Source of the DNA: Heligmosomoides polygyrus polygyrus
Lineage: Eukaryota > Nematoda > Chromadorea > Rhabditida > Heligmosomidae
Length of the DNA stretch: 64,000 nt
Reading direction: 5' to 3'
Assembly (NCBI GenBank): GCA_947396885.1
Contig: OX377206.1
Location: 14,693,466 to 14,757,465 of the forward strand
The notes beneath the pieces are model-generated. The model did not search any database. It was not told the DNA's origin and saw only the letters and a program-made list of their open reading frames with translations. Each line of letters begins with the position of its first letter. Within the stretch, counting starts at the first letter, position 1. The position numbers were made by a program, and so were the translations under genes. Below are positions 21,857 through 34,647 of this stretch, one piece after another.

Positions 21857-22950
21857 CAACATAAACATATGAGCCTGAGCTTCCCAAACGCCAAAAGCCT
21901 AGATCTGACATCATGGGGACGAGCATAAAAGAACACGTGGTCGATAGTGTCCACCTGTGTCACAGGGGCAAGCCGCAAACATTCCTGGAAATTTCGACTG
22001 TTTTCCAGTATTTAAACCCAAAATGAGAACCCTGAGAATTTCCAAAACAATCCATGAAGTAAGGGAGCATCAGTAAAGTTGCTTCTCCATGCATCGTTAC
22101 GAAGACTGTCGAGCACCAACGATATGACCTGTGCCCGGTTGCCTCCATTTCAATACTTCAATCTTCGATCTGAAATGAGTACCTCTCTTCCAGGGAAACG
22201 GTCCAGCAGATAAAAGGATTTCTTACCATTCGGCTAATGGAGAAGCCAGCGAGGATCTCGCCCCTTTTGGAAAACATTTCTGAAATCAACTGTAACTTTC
22301 CAGCCGGTGTCGAGCGAAATCATAGGTACCCTGATGAGGTATAGTGTTAGGTGTTCATCTAATACTCCCAGAAACTTCTTGTATTAAGTCAAGGGCCCTT
22401 TATGGCCATATAGAAAACAATATTGAAAATTGTGATTGAAGAAAAATTAGGTGAACGCCACCTGCGTGTGTTTAAACAGATAGAATTCAGGCTAGAGTTA
22501 CTTTGTTAAAGAAACTATGATGAAGAGCTAGTACGGCAAGCCTCCAAAAAGCTTTAGTTGCTAGATAATTGTGCTCTAAATAACCTGATAGGTGATCAGG
22601 TACTTTACTATTCAGGACGCATTGAAGTCCCCTTTCCCTAGATCAAAAAAAAATCGAGCCGGAAATGGACTTCGAATTTATGCCGCCCATCTCCTATTCA
22701 AAAATTTCTTTTCAAAACACTACCGGCTTACTGACATCCATTTTCCTTCAGAAATAAAGCGCTTGGCGCACTCCAAAAGTGTGACTAACAACGTGACTGC
22801 TCTTCAGAGGTCTTTTCTTTTAAGCTGAACTCATACCGAGCGCATCCAGAAGAAGATACGTTCAAATCGTTCCGACATGACCGGTAACGCGTACAGTTGC
22901 GAATAGTAGTTCGCATAGTAGTCTCCTATAGATTGCCAAATATGAGCTGA
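21857..22950. other. Unassigned stretch
   Basis: No supported gene. AT-rich with short open frames only. Confidence 0.35.
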
Positions 22951-23101
22951 CAAGTGCTACGACACGCCTATCGGCGTGTCTCGCACTTGCCCGCTTCGCG
23001 GGGTTATAGGTTTGTGCTTTTTTCTCAGAAAATACTCTCGCACAAAAAGTACGTGTGATCTTCAAAACAATTTTGTTAATAGAGCAACAAAAAGACAACA
23101 T

Positions 23102-23222
23102 TTACTGAAGCATCTCGGTGAATACTACGTTTGGTATCGACTTGAGTCCTGGTGTTAACCAAATTTTCAGATGGGACTTCTGTCGAACTCGCGAGCACGC
23201 CACGTACAGTTGACAATGAGAA
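23102..23222 (-). pseudogene. C-terminal end of Helitron Pif1-like helicase
   Basis: The minus-strand frame reads QLYVACSRVRQKSHLKIW and continues to a stop at 23102-23104. The Q-L-Y-V-A-x-S-R-V block is the last conserved motif of Pif1/Helitron helicases. Only this final exon-like part remains; the Rep nuclease domain and the other helicase motifs are absent. The frame shifts upstream of the motif. Confidence 0.65.
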
Positions 23223-23236
23223 AATACTGGACTGGG

Positions 23237-23860
23237 GAGATATACGCAGAGGCGTAGCTGGAGCGGGTAAAGTTTTCTGTTCAACATGGGATAATGCTGA
23301 GTTCTGCATGCGGCCAGTCGTCGTACAACGACGATGTGACCTCTGCTTCCTTTCTTTTCGATCTTCTGACTCCAGAAGGTTGTGGTGCGACGAAGGGAAC
23401 CCGTCTTCTGGATTCAGGCACTCAGAAACACGCACAGACGCCGTTGTGTCAAGCAGGAGGAGGATGCGCTTCCTCTGATGCAACAATATCCCATGTTGAA
23501 CGGCAAACGTTGCCCGCGCGAGGTACGCAGAGGCGTACCTGTCGCGGGTAAACTTTTCCGTTCAACATGGGACAATGCTGAGTTCTGCATGCGGCCGGTC
23601 GTCGCACGACGACGATGTGACCTCTGCTTCCTTTCTTTTCAATCTTCTGACTCCAGAAGGTTGTGGTGCGACGAAGGGAACCCGTCTGCTGGATTCAGGC
23701 ACTCAGAAACGCGCGCAGACGCCGCTGTGTCAAGCAGGAGGAGGCTACGCGACCTCTGCTGTAACAACACCCCATGTTGAACGGCAAACGTTGCCCGCGC
23801 GAGGTACGCGGAGGCGTCGCAAGGGGTCCCATGAGATTACGCGTGCTTCCACGACGCGTA
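23237..23860. repeat. 281-bp tandem repeats inside Helitron 1
   Basis: Two full units plus a partial third; 'caacatggga' starts at 23282 and again at 23563. The same motif set ('tctggattcaggcactcag', 'caagcaggaggagg') recurs in Helitron 2. All frames across it are repeat shadows. Confidence 0.8.
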
Positions 23861-23940
23861 TCTCAGCCAGGTCCCCAACCTGAGTGAGATACGCCTCATC
23901 ATCTACAGGGCAGGAGCTAACTCAATTATATAGTGGTAGA

Positions 23941-25778
23941 TAGCACTACTTCGAAGAAGTACCGTAGTGTGCTTACCTACTTGGCAATCGTTTTCTGAGA
24001 CACCAACAACGTAGGTGTACTTCTAACACATACACAGGTCTCTGCAAACGTCTCCATGCGGACAAGCTCGAGAGTCGCCATCGTCGACATCTAAAGCAAT
24101 TCATGAACATAGAAAAGCACCCACTTTATTGCAGTCTATGTCGTATTTATAAACCTAAAAGCGAAAAAAATATGGGACATACGTCGATAAGTCCGAATAT
24201 CAATCAATATTGCTGCCAAATCGATATGAAACCACTGGCATATACGGTGAAAACATGAGCGCCCCTACGCAACATGACCTAAGCTCCATCAAGAAATTTC
24301 TACCAAGAATAAATTGAGCCGCTTACCTTCATCTCATAACATGCCAGCATAACCAGGTGAGCACCTATACAGACTGTTTGGAAGAATCTCGTGCTTCACA
24401 GAGTGGCACGTGACACGTCTCCGAGATGCAGTCACTGCTATTGTGACACATCACTGACGCACAAGGATCAGGTTTACCTGAACAAACGTTGACCCAATAG
24501 GGTCAATCAGTAAAAAACGCTGAAAATAAACACTTATTTCCGATCTGCTTCTGGCTCAATTGGGATTAAATTTACACAAATACTCCGATTTTGTTTGGAA
24601 AAAAATACTGACACCCTGTTTCCTATATTGACACTACTGTATTACAGAAGCTTGTCCGCCGCAAATGATAGCATCTGGGCCTGAAATATAGATTTGGCAG
24701 TATTACATAGCTGGCTACATACCTCTAATAAGGTAACATCAACGAACACTCACCTAGAGTACGAATTCACAAACATACAAGATTGATCCAACTACCAAAG
24801 AAGACTGAAAGCTTACCTCCACTCGAAACAATGGGAAACTACGAACAAAAAATATCTGTGTACAGAGAGTCTTTGGATACTATTCGCAGTCCGGATGGAA
24901 GCGGAAAAATAAAGAATGACTAAGACGGTCGGTTTTATAAGGGAACGTGACGGCCGTTCACCTGTAATTAAGCGATTAGAGGTGAAGCACGTCCACAAGC
25001 AAAGTGCACAGTGGTAGACGACCCATGAGAAAGTATTCCTAGGGAACAAATACTGCACCTCAACGAGGATGTTCGCCCAATTCTGTGTTTAATTGTGCAC
25101 ACATGTAATCATGGAATTGATACGGCATTGGAAAATCGGACGTCTATGTAGCTAGATTAAGCGCTAAGTTCTGAGATCTACCATTTTTTATTACACGACT
25201 ATGTTCGTGCGCTAGATTACAACAGAAGTCGAACGCAATGTAATATACCATGAAGTCCAATTAATAAGGGTTCACAACACCTGAAGCGTCTTTCTCCAGG
25301 GACGTATATGCTCACGAAGGACTTCTTTTTGAAAGCGTTATGGTTCGATACGGAATTGCCGGAGTGAGGAGTGTTCTCCCTAAATTAGGATTGTGCCTTC
25401 ATTTAATTTGAAAATATGTGCAGATAAACGACGATGAAGTGGTCAGCATCTTGATGTTAGAGATCAAAGATGCGGTCACACGCGTTCGAATCAAGACTGG
25501 ACATATTGTACGGTGGACGACCTGTCATAGTCATGACAAAGTATAGCTGTGTTGTTTTGAAATTACTCGCTTTCAATCGTTTCATTAACTACCACAACGG
25601 TTAAGAAAAGCAGAACAAACCGTTGAAAAAAGCTGGCATCGCTGTGTTTTTTATTTTGATTTTGTTAATGCAATTGTTTTTTAAGGAATGGGGAAGCTGA
25701 ATGTGCATATTCAATACTGAATATATTCCGTTCTTATGAAACCGTTTAAGAGTGGCCACCACCAAATAGGATTGCACC
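23941..25778. other. Unassigned stretch
   Basis: No recognised gene. A minus-strand frame at 24819-25058 ends at a good donor (GAG|GTAAGC) but carries no known motif. Confidence 0.3.
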
Positions 25779-25872
25779 TTATAGAGCCTCGAAACTTTGT
25801 TCGTATTGCCTGTCGCTCTTGGAACAGCACTTTTGAAAGCAACAAAAGACAGCGCCCACCTGATTAACGATG

Positions 25873-26159
25873 GCGTTGGTGGTTTTGACGACCTTTTTGA
25901 TATTGTAGTGGTCGCAGTCGGAGCTGTTCCAGCCTGCTCGCCATCTCCGGATGGATAGAACTATCATGGTCCAACGTTCGCGGAATACCCAGCCTAAAGC
26001 TTGCTCGGGCCCATCCACCGACGACCACTGTAGGCCATATTCTACAGGTGTCGATGGAGGATCGGCCTGAGCAGCTGTCGGACTATAGGAGACCAGCTTT
26101 CGACCATATCCGCTTCCTCCTCTGTACAGGATGCTCGTAGTTGTCGGTCCCGTCTCCAA
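25873..26159 (-). CDS. Candidate exon, unknown protein
   Basis: A minus-strand frame of about 95 residues runs from an ATG at 26159 to a donor-like 'AATCAG|GTGGGC' at about 25873; the uninterrupted frame continues to 25779. It contains RGGSGYGRKLVSYSP and GLQWSSVDGPEQALGWVF and is the most protein-like frame of this stretch. There is no signal peptide, membrane segment or recognised domain, and no partner exon was found. It could be chance. Confidence 0.2.
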
Positions 26160-26200
26160 GGAGTGTGTTGCCGTTTGTCAACACACACCTAGGAGACGGG
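26149..26200. repeat. Hairpin
   Basis: 'cccgtctccaaggagtgtg' pairs with 'cacacacctaggagacggg', extended by three more bases on each inner side, with few mismatches and an ~8-base loop. Confidence 0.5.
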
Positions 26201-26619
26201 AGCGAAACCGATGGGAGTCACTTTGGATCACATGCGCCTGACGATTGGCCTACAGAAAGAAGAGCAACGCGCGAACAACTAAATCGAACAGTGCTCCTAA
26301 ACCTGGAGGCCAAAAGTGTAAATGGGTGGGGCAGGAGGAGAGATAGTCTGTCGGCATGGAGGTGAAAGTGGTGAAGCTCCTCATAGACATCTTTGTCGGT
26401 ATCGTCAGTGATGATTCTTCTGCTCCTCGACACCCGCCTGGTTCTCCTGGAATACCGAAAGGTGTTGCACTGAAGATGACGGTGTTCCTTAGAAACTCAA
26501 TTGCTCTTTTAACCTACCTCCATGTCGGAATTCGAGCCAAGACCTAAGGCAGTGTTCGTGCACGCACTGAATTCCCATCCGATCTAGACTGCGGAGGAAC
26601 GCCCGAAGACTCGGCGTTC

Positions 26620-26737
26620 CCAGCATATGGGATGGATCCGGCTTGCAATGTGAGTCATAGGGAAACTCTTCTCACAAGTTGAGCTTCCACCTCGACAAGG
26701 ATGGGAACTGAGCAGAAAAGGCGACGATTCCTGAATA
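26620..26737. repeat. Dispersed repeat, copy 2
   Basis: Partner of 16660-16800. Protein-level similarity on the minus strand (STCEKSFPM versus STCEKGFPM) hints at an old coding exon, but frames are not maintained throughout. Confidence 0.45.
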
Positions 26738-26865
26738 GGCCCTTGGAATACTCGCGCGTCGCGCTGGCCACAGTGCTGCACGGGCAGCTACGGACTGCGT
26801 AGCTACCCGCACAACACAGTCACCTCGACCGGTCGCCGGCGCGACGCGAGAGTGTACCAAAGCCC
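26738..26865. mobile_element. Small MITE with 30-bp TIRs
   Basis: The ends 'ggcccttggaatactcgcgc' and 'gagagtgtaccaaagccc' are inverted repeats over about 30 bases; the interior contains a further palindromic 'ctacggactgcgtag'. About 128 bp in total. Confidence 0.65.
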
Positions 26866-29659
26866 GTCGCGCATCGCAGCCGCGTGCAGTCGTCCTTAGT
26901 GGAGCGCGTTAATTAGTTCATTACTTGCCAGCTATTTCGGACAGCATTATTAGGATGTTGGAGTAAGAGAACGCGCCAGCCTCCTGACAGCTAAACAGTA
27001 TAAATGTGGAATATCAACGAAAGGAGAAGGTTCACCAACAAAGACGGCAAGTAAACAGCGTAAACTGCCCAGTAGTAAGATGACCAGAATGATTGTTTAC
27101 TTTCATCCCCCTTTGCTCCCACGCAGAAAGAAGCGAATAGCATTCACACTTCAGAACAGAAGTCGCGACAGCGACGGGAGCGAGTGCAGAGCTGAGTGTA
27201 CGTAACATCAATGCCCCGACTTCCCTCTACTGTCAGTTCAAGAACACCGAAAGACGTGCCAGGCAACGCTATCCAGGCAATCTGCCTTTGTCGTTGAATG
27301 GCAAAAAGATGCTTACCAGGCGCTGCCCCTGGACGGAGGGGGGAGGGAACAAGTAGCATTTGCCTGTTGCGAAGCGACAGTTATTTAGATGCTCTGTGAA
27401 GCTATGAAGTGGATGTCAAAAGTGGAGGGACACAATTCAAATTTCTTGCCTGTGGCGTCTAACATGCTGCAACACATTAGACTTCCCGGTCAAGAAATTC
27501 TACGGAACATCGGCTGACGGTATACTAACTAGCAGAATTTCCCTGAAGATTTTCACCACCTCCAATTGGACTTCTGCAAATTGTTTGAAAAAAAAAAATA
27601 TCAAAGAAGAGCAACGAGAAATGAGCAACACCAATAAGCTTCGATCTTCAAGAGAAACCTCGACAAATCCCAAAACGGAATTTACACCTCGGGTCCCTGA
27701 ACAGCGCGTCGTTATCGAAACCACACATATTGATTAGGCGCGAGACGATCAACACCCGCAGATTTCATAACGGCGCGACGCTGTGCGATTGGAGCACAAA
27801 TTCCACGTAAGTGGAACGAGGGAATCATCCAAATGTACTTTCTGTGAAGTGCTTTACCTGTTGTTCTTTGGGAGAGCACTGCTAAGACCTTCATAACATC
27901 GCGTCCACTGGGATGATGGTGCTAGTGGTCTCGTCCTTTTCAATGTAGCAACAGTCGACGTCGTTGCTGTCCTGGCTTTGGCTGACAAATAAACTTTTCA
28001 GTACGATTCAGCTGAGCATGTATGGCTGCTAAACAAAATCAAAGTATCCTTTTTATAGCTGAACTGAGGACTAACGAACGATCCATTTATACAGCGAATG
28101 CTGGATCCTGTGTCCATCGCAATGTCTCCGCTTTCCCTATCCTAGACCACTGAAGCGGTAGAAGAAAGCATAGGACACCATATCCACATACTCCTGATAC
28201 GCGGTGACGCGACGAATCTACATACTCCTGACCATAGGCTAGGGATCAAGGGCGTGCGTTTCAGGCAATAACCAGCTGAACTAGGATCTATGTGCAGAAA
28301 AGTGGATGAAAAGGCGAGAGAAAAGAGAAGCCATACTTGCATCTATACCGGGATTCCGGTTTTCATCCTGGTCAATAATTATCATGTACTGATATCACTC
28401 CTCAACACAAGGAGATTAAAAAAGCTTGGGCTCGCTCTGGAATCCAGCTAGGCAGTACATCGCTTTCGCATCCTACACGACTGTCTCAATTAACCATCAC
28501 TTCTAGACTTTGTTGAATCCCTAAGGCGAAAATCCTCGAAAAAGAGGCGGTGTGGAGGTATCCCTTCATCGTTCTAGAACTGTGGATGTAGAACCAATGT
28601 CTTTCGTGTACATCACGTGTATTCGTTCCCTAAAGAAGACTAATATTTCGTCTTCCGCTAACACCGAGACAGTTGCATGTCCTCTTAGGAACTCCTTTGC
28701 TTAGACATTCCTGACGACATCAACGACCACGTCAACTCATGATATATTTGTAGGTATAAACGGAGATTCTTTACACAGGTTACTGTTTTTTCTTCATTTC
28801 TGTGATTTTCCGTAATGTTGAATAGTCATGTTGTTCTTTTTGCGGTTTGCCCACGTCATCATTTGAAAATTAGACTCCGACAAAGTGGGAAGCCTGAAGA
28901 AACCAGCCTGCTCCAGTACCAGTCAAAAATTTGCTCAAAAAATTCTGAAATGAAGAAGGTAAACACGGATACATGCAGATTTCAATGTAGAAACGCGTTA
29001 ACCTGCTATTTCTAGGGCAATGGTGGATACAGCCAATACAGAGCCTACTCCTTTGCCCCCCCCCTCCCATTTTTAAACTTCTATTAAATTTAAGACAACT
29101 GTAGTATATCTCCAAGTTTATAACAGCAACATTTGAGAAAATCATGAAGGCCTGGCTCGCATTCTCGCTGACCAAAGCTAGTGAAGTGCTGTAATGATTT
29201 CCTGCACTTTACCAAAAAGCAATCAAACGCAAAGGACAGAAGTTGGCACAGAAATCAAATTCACTGACCTCGTCCTTGCTCTATTGTTCTAACTTCACGA
29301 TGACGACAAATAATAGGAACATAGTTGTCACGGGCGTCACTCGAATACGACGATATAATAATTAACTACAGCCAGTTGACTGCTGAACACTACACCTGAG
29401 AAGAAACATCATCAACCAGAAAATTGAAGTTATTTTACGTATTGTGTGACATCGGACATAGGAAATCTCCTTTCTGACAGGATATGCAAGCGACAGATTT
29501 ACCTAGAGAAGAAACGAAATAGAATATGTTAAGGATCCCTCACAACTCCATGTAAAACGCAATATCGGACACCCCCCCCCTCCAAACAAGTAGATAAAAC
29601 TTTTAATTCTCTCACTTTCCTGACAGCAAAATTTCCGCAGTCTTATAGAACCGCTTTGC
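26866..29659. other. Unassigned stretch
   Basis: No recognised gene or repeat structure apart from poly-C tracts at 29056 and 29572. Donor-like sites occur (for example minus 'CTG|GTAAGC' near 27314) without linkable exons. Confidence 0.3.
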
Positions 29660-29712
29660 ACAGCCCGAAACATCCCGAAGGACGCTCTGGAAATTCGTCA
29701 CTTTGATTGTCT

Positions 29713-30102
29713 TCACAAAAATCCACGTAAGTGGAGATCTTTCCTGGAATGGGTTGGTAGATATGCACCTCTCCTATCACCATCCACTATGTGTCTGAAG
29801 CTGTCACTACCGCCGCCAAAGCCGTCTTCGTCACCGAATCAGCCAGAAGCAGCCAAATCTGGAGAAGGCTGCCTCTACCACTAAATACACTGTCGCCACC
29901 AGTGCCAAAACCACCGTTATCTCCACCACCGAAGCCACTGTTACCCAAACCGGTTCCTCTAAAAGATCGGCTTGCAGTAAAATTAAAGCAGTACTCACGC
30001 AAACAAGGGTGGCAGAAGTACCAATTTTCTCCATGTAAGCGCACTAAAACAGGCCAATAGTAAGACACTAACTCTGATTCTCATTTGAACTGTTTTCGCC
30101 AT
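29713..30102 (-). pseudogene. Glycine-rich secreted protein gene remnant, copy B
   Basis: Same layout as 34-444. An ATG sits 2 bases after 'ttctcccttcag', followed by the signal peptide MAKTVQMRIRVSVLLLACF and a Gly-rich exon with NSGFGGGDNGGFGTGGDS. Relative to copy A there is a 2-base deletion in exon 1, an extra A in the acceptor (ctgcaag for ctgcag) and a 1-base loss near the C terminus, so the frame breaks at different points. The independent lesions in the two copies indicate decay after duplication, although an alternative splice cannot be excluded. The family was not recognised; glycine-rich secreted peptides are common in nematodes. Confidence 0.4.
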
Positions 30103-32712
30103 ATTCTGAAGGGAGAAAGATTTAAGTATGTCATTCTGCAAACTGTTAAAGGATGCGCTAAAACACACTGTGCGGGTTTCCAAAAGTAGTACAATTCTGC
30201 AAGAAATGTGCTTCTCCTACACAAATATAGAACAGTTGTGGATCTCAATATCTTCATTGAAAGCACAAGTATCTAGTAAGTCATTAAAAACAAATTCAAT
30301 CATCCACATGCTGCTTGCCTACGAAGCATATGATCTGTGGCGCTACGAGACTCAATATCAGAACACAGAAAACCAAAGCGGCAAAGCAACCGAACTTCAC
30401 TTTGAAATCTTGACGAAACTACATCAGTACGGCTATTGGAAATGCCAAATTCATTCAACGATCAACAAGTGCTCTACAGATTTATTGACAAATAATACAT
30501 GTAAATCTGTTGCACCTTTTGCTACTTTTCAAATATACGTCATGAACAAAAATACAAGAATCGATTAGGCGAAAGACGATCAATAACGTTAATTTCAGAA
30601 TGTAGGGCCGCTGGGCGACTTCAGCATGAGTGCCACGAGAAAATGGATGTAAATTGAACAAGAGCTTTCATCAAATTCTATCTAGTTTTCATTGAAGCTG
30701 GAAAGATGTCATTCGACGTCGCTTTCAAAACCGCAGTTGTTGATGTTGCACCTGCACCTGTACCTGATCCTGCATATTTAGAATAACAATGTCCTCTCTA
30801 TTCCTTTAAAATTGAGAGGTTAGTAAAACAATAAGGGGGACAGTAGAAGGGCAGCTGGTCTTACCTGTTATCCATATAAATGCTGCTGTTGCAGATTGAC
30901 GGCTTGCAAAGCGGATAAACGGCCATTGCTGTAGGATGACAACAAAAGCGTTTATTGTGGTAACTTCAGTTTCACACGTTGCTTCAAAGATGGCTTATGT
31001 TTGTCTGTTTGTTGTTCATAGTACAGAAAACTCATAACCCTCGAGCCAACATGTCATACAGCACTGGAGTGAACTCAGATTCTTTAGTTGAAAATGTAGG
31101 TTCTTAGGGAAAGACACTGTAGAGTTGTTCGACGATTGCCACTCATACCTTTCGTCATCTGACTTGGCTTATAAGGGCATCAAACGCTTCAAGGTACTCA
31201 AAATGTCCCCATTGCTTTCAGAGTACCGAAGTTCTGCTTCGCCTCGAAGCACACTATCAATGCATAGGGTGTTCTAGCGAGTAAAACAAACAGCAGTGAA
31301 ACATGAAGTGTACAAGCGGAGTCTCGCATACCTGACAAGCATGCCGCACGCGACCTGATTCGACGCGAAAAGTGCTGAAAATAGAGTGTTAGAAGCGTCG
31401 TACATTTTCAGCCTTATATAAGAGATTTCTTATTGATACAGCTAATGGCAGTACTTAGTCCAGCGCTCCCTAAGTATGGATGAACATAGTGTGCGCATAC
31501 AAATAGATGAAGTCGTAAATAGTGTCTTTTTGTGAATGGCAATGTGTATAGGGTGTGGCTTTACTGCAAGAACTGTAAGGCCGACGTGAAAATTTTCGCA
31601 TTGCAAAAAGTGTCCCGAACAGGTTCAGTTCGCAACCGAAATCCCTTGTAGGATTTATCTGAACGAACTCTGTTACATCCGTGGTTCTCCCGTGCTTGCA
31701 AAGGAATATTGGTTTAGAAACTGGCGGACCATCGATATGGATACGGTAGCAGCAGCGAGCGTCATCGCAGTTTACTTTCGAAGAAGTCGTTCTTCAGCAG
31801 AGCGAGAGATCTTCATGAATAACTAATAGTGTCGTAAAGCTCTGCGTTTTTTCTTTCTTCGTAAAATCTTATTTTAAAGCTTGGTCGACCCATTACCTCC
31901 CATGTTAAGGTCCCAACGAATAACCCGGCTACTTCATTGTAAGAGCGAGAGCTTCTCTTTTTAGAGCGATGAGCATCAAGCTCTCTGAAAGCTGAAAATT
32001 GTCGCTGATGGCCAGAAGCACGGGGTCATGCGACGTCCTTCTCCAGAAGGGACACTAATCAGCACATAGATACTTTCACGCTACCTTCTTCAGTTAACGC
32101 ATTTTACTATGAGGGTACATCCTTGCTTAGCGATCCATTTTTTCCATTTACTTTTATTCACTCAAGTTCGGGTATACTGAGGTTTGCTAGACGGACACTG
32201 CCAGAGAAGAGCAGTTATGTTAAAATTAAGCCTTATTGGTACTCCGAAGGCTACTAAGCCTCATCAGGATGTGATCAAATTAGCAGTACTTAGTAGCGTA
32301 TCTCATGAAATCCACTGCATCCTTAATCGCAGTCTAACAAAAAGTTGGAAAGTCCCATTAGGTTAGACTGAACGATTACTATACTGCTATTGGCTCACTG
32401 GATCATAACATCAAAGAAGTATTAGTTGTGCTGGTCGCAAATGTTTTATAACAGCTGTTGCTTAGGAAAAATATGGTTAAGAAAATGGGATCTTTGCTAA
32501 AACATTATATCAAGTTTGCGATCCCATTAAACAGAAATAGGAGTGCCTTGAAAATGAGGACCTTCAAGGCGTAAAGAAAATAGCATGAACTTTGGGAGAA
32601 GCTCCGTGCGAATCACCAAAAGAGCGTTTATTACCGTGCTCCCCACAGCATCCAGGCTAATAAATATTCACTGGTGGTATTGGATTTTTTTTTAACCGCT
32701 GGTTGTTTTAAG

Positions 32713-32969
32713 AGATTGGTTCAAAGGACCTGCCACTCCATCGGGCAGCTTCTTGCTCCACTACGTGTGCTCCGTCGTCCCCCGTTGCTGGTGTTGCCAT
32801 CAAATTCGACATTATATCCCTCCAGCTTCCTCCAGCAACTGTAATTGCAGGTAACGATGACATGTTCTCACAAGTTGCAACAGCTCTGACCAACAGGTTT
32901 GGTTTGAAACAGTTTTGCAACCCATGTCCTCCTATGACTGGTGGTTTTAGCCCAATAACAAGCAAGTGA
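32713..32969 (+). CDS. Conserved 3'-terminal exon, unknown protein (copy B)
   Basis: Counterpart of 3058-3311, with the same acceptor-like 'ttttaag' and the same terminal GGFSPITSK and TGA. The single length change is +3 bases. Differences include both silent and conservative changes. It is one residue longer than copy A. Function unknown; upstream exons not identified. Confidence 0.4.
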
Positions 32970-33744
32970 GATGTTTCTCAACAGAAATGAAGAAGTTATA
33001 TTCACGCATGCTTGACGCCATCTTTTTAAGCCTCGTGCATACATCCCGTTGCTGCGATGAAATGGCAAGGTGAGTTTTGCAGAGCGAAGTGAAAGGAGGT
33101 GGAATTCCCAGCGCTCTTCGCATCGCAAGTGCCCTCGCATTTGCGGGCTTCGCGTGAAGTGGTGGTATCACTAAGTTAAGAACGATCACTTTAAGTTAGC
33201 TGCTCCATCTGTGCAGTTTTCACCCCTCTCTGGCAGTACAAAAGGCAACACTTGGAAGCCCTACTGTGTTCCAACCTTGATTTACCTTTCTTAAGATTAG
33301 GTGAGTAGTTTTGCGCTATGAAGCCATTCAGACTCCCACCCCTACGCTCAACATCCGCATCATCACCTCACGTTTCAGTGGTACCATTGCTTCTGCTAAT
33401 CAGTGTCCTCTCCCTAGGTTCCTGGACAACCCTCCGGATGTCCCACAACACGGTCCCCACTTCACTCTAGTGCCAACTTCACTGCAGGCACCATCACCAC
33501 TTTTTCGATAGATACTGGGCCTATGATCGGTTTTGTTCAAACGACGGAAAGTCTTTTTGACAGAACGGAGGATCCCCACCACTCCTAACAATATGTAGAA
33601 CAGAAATCTTTTCCACGCAGGACCCCGCCACAGCAACGACGAAATGTCTAACCGTCATCGACAGACAAAGAGAGGAACGTCGCTTTCAAGCTAAAATCAA
33701 CAATGTCGCTCGATATTTCCTTCTGATCGAAAAGTTCCACCTGC

Positions 33745-34234
33745 TAACTTATTTTGTCGCACAGCATTCTCCGCGTATTCAGTGCCGAAATTTAGACATC
33801 GGAGCTGTTACGATCGTGTTACCAAACAAGCCGGTAACCTGCCGTTGAGCTTGAACTTGAACTTAGACAGAGTCATGCATTTGCATCCTTTAGCGCCAGA
33901 GACGATAATGTCATGGTGATAACATTCAGCCCACAAAAATCTCAAGTAGTGATGTTGAGAAGAGGTCCTTCAACTCTTTCTGCCTGTCAATCACCTCCGT
34001 TTCCTCATGTATGAATAAATAAATAAATAGATAAATGTTTCACCGTCTGATGACTACTCGAAACATACTGTACGTTGAACACAGGAAATAGAACTAACAT
34101 ACTCATCCAGTGAAGATCAGCAAACTCATGCTCGATTGATAACTTTAGAACCCGCCCATACTTTTAGAATGATGATGCACTTCTCATTCTAGCAACGTGT
34201 TAGCACCTCGCAGTCACACGACCGGTGCATACTA
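33745..34234. other. Unassigned flank of the array, AAAT microsatellite
   Basis: A plus frame near 33870-34013 contains ITFSPQKSQVVMLRRG, reminiscent of the segment after the YADD box of Jockey-type RTs, but too short to assign. An AAAT-type run is at 34014-34037. Confidence 0.3.
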
Positions 34235-34293
34235 GTCAGCTCACGCACGAGGTATGGACACAAATTACTGCGAGTCTCTAACGTCGAGCTAAA

Positions 34294-34335
34294 GGCCTCT
34301 GAAGACGACGGAAAGTCGAAACGTCAGGGCGCCAA
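34294..34335 (+). ncRNA. Hammerhead-ribozyme-like motif (unit 1)
   Basis: Core CTGAAGA (34299-34305) matches CUGANGA. A 3-bp stem II (gac/gtc) with loop GGAAA follows after one extra C, then GAAA (34318-34321), then C-G-T-C with predicted cleavage after C34325. Stem I pairs cct (34296-34298) with agg (34326-34328), extended by gg/cc across a bulge. Stem III is minimal (AC/GT). Minimal type I hammerheads of this shape, with short stem III, are known from Penelope-like elements and from small retrozymes. The extra base before stem II is a deviation from the textbook fold. The motif recurs at +787 in every unit. Confidence 0.5.
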
Positions 34336-34647
34336 TAAAGATCCACCTACAAACCTCGTGTGGCACAAAATACTGACACATGTAGTATAATTCTTGAAAG
34401 CACAGGATGGCGCTTACAAAGATTTCAGTATCGTTCGATGAGATTCAAGTTCTCCCAAATTCTTGTAAAAACATTCTGACGTAGAAAGCACGGATTTACG
34501 GTGCTTGCACTTATGAGTTTTAAACAGGCGCTGTAACCACGCAAATAAGAGAGAATTAGGGTTGTTAGGGCATATGTTATACTTCGTCACCCTGTCGGCC
34601 AAGTGTCGCCGACAGCACAGGATCGCCAGCATGACGGGCTAGGCCCT

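Larger units (their letters stand above)
22951..23940 (-). mobile_element. Helitron copy 1 (nonautonomous, with helicase remnant)
   Basis: On the minus strand the element starts with TCTACCACTATATAATTGAG, preceded by A, and ends with ...GCACTTG followed by T, that is an A-T insertion point. Close to the 3' end is the hairpin gacacgcc-gata-ggcgtgtc. Both termini match those of 59063-61072. A longer stem ('gaggcgtat' type) lies just inside the 5' end. The last coding remnant is the end of a Pif1-type helicase (23102-23222). Two copies of a 281-bp unit fill the middle. The 3' tetranucleotide is CTTG where the Helitron consensus is CTRR. Confidence 0.75.
29660..33744. repeat. Segmental duplication copy B (partner 13-4112)
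   Basis: Colinear with copy A. Small differences include a 1-bp change disrupting the glycine-rich gene, an in-frame 3-bp insertion in the terminal exon, and the loss of a ~90-base piece near 33500 relative to copy A (3830-3890). Confidence 0.9.

Noticed and set aside
23152..23883. Cys/Gly-rich ORFs over the Helitron repeats
   Set aside because: They follow the 281-bp repeat in several frames on both strands; the one supported coding piece is the helicase end on the minus strand.
34559..34575. Telomere-like 'ttagggttgttaggg'
   Set aside because: Two imperfect words inside the satellite unit; no tandem TTAGGC run.
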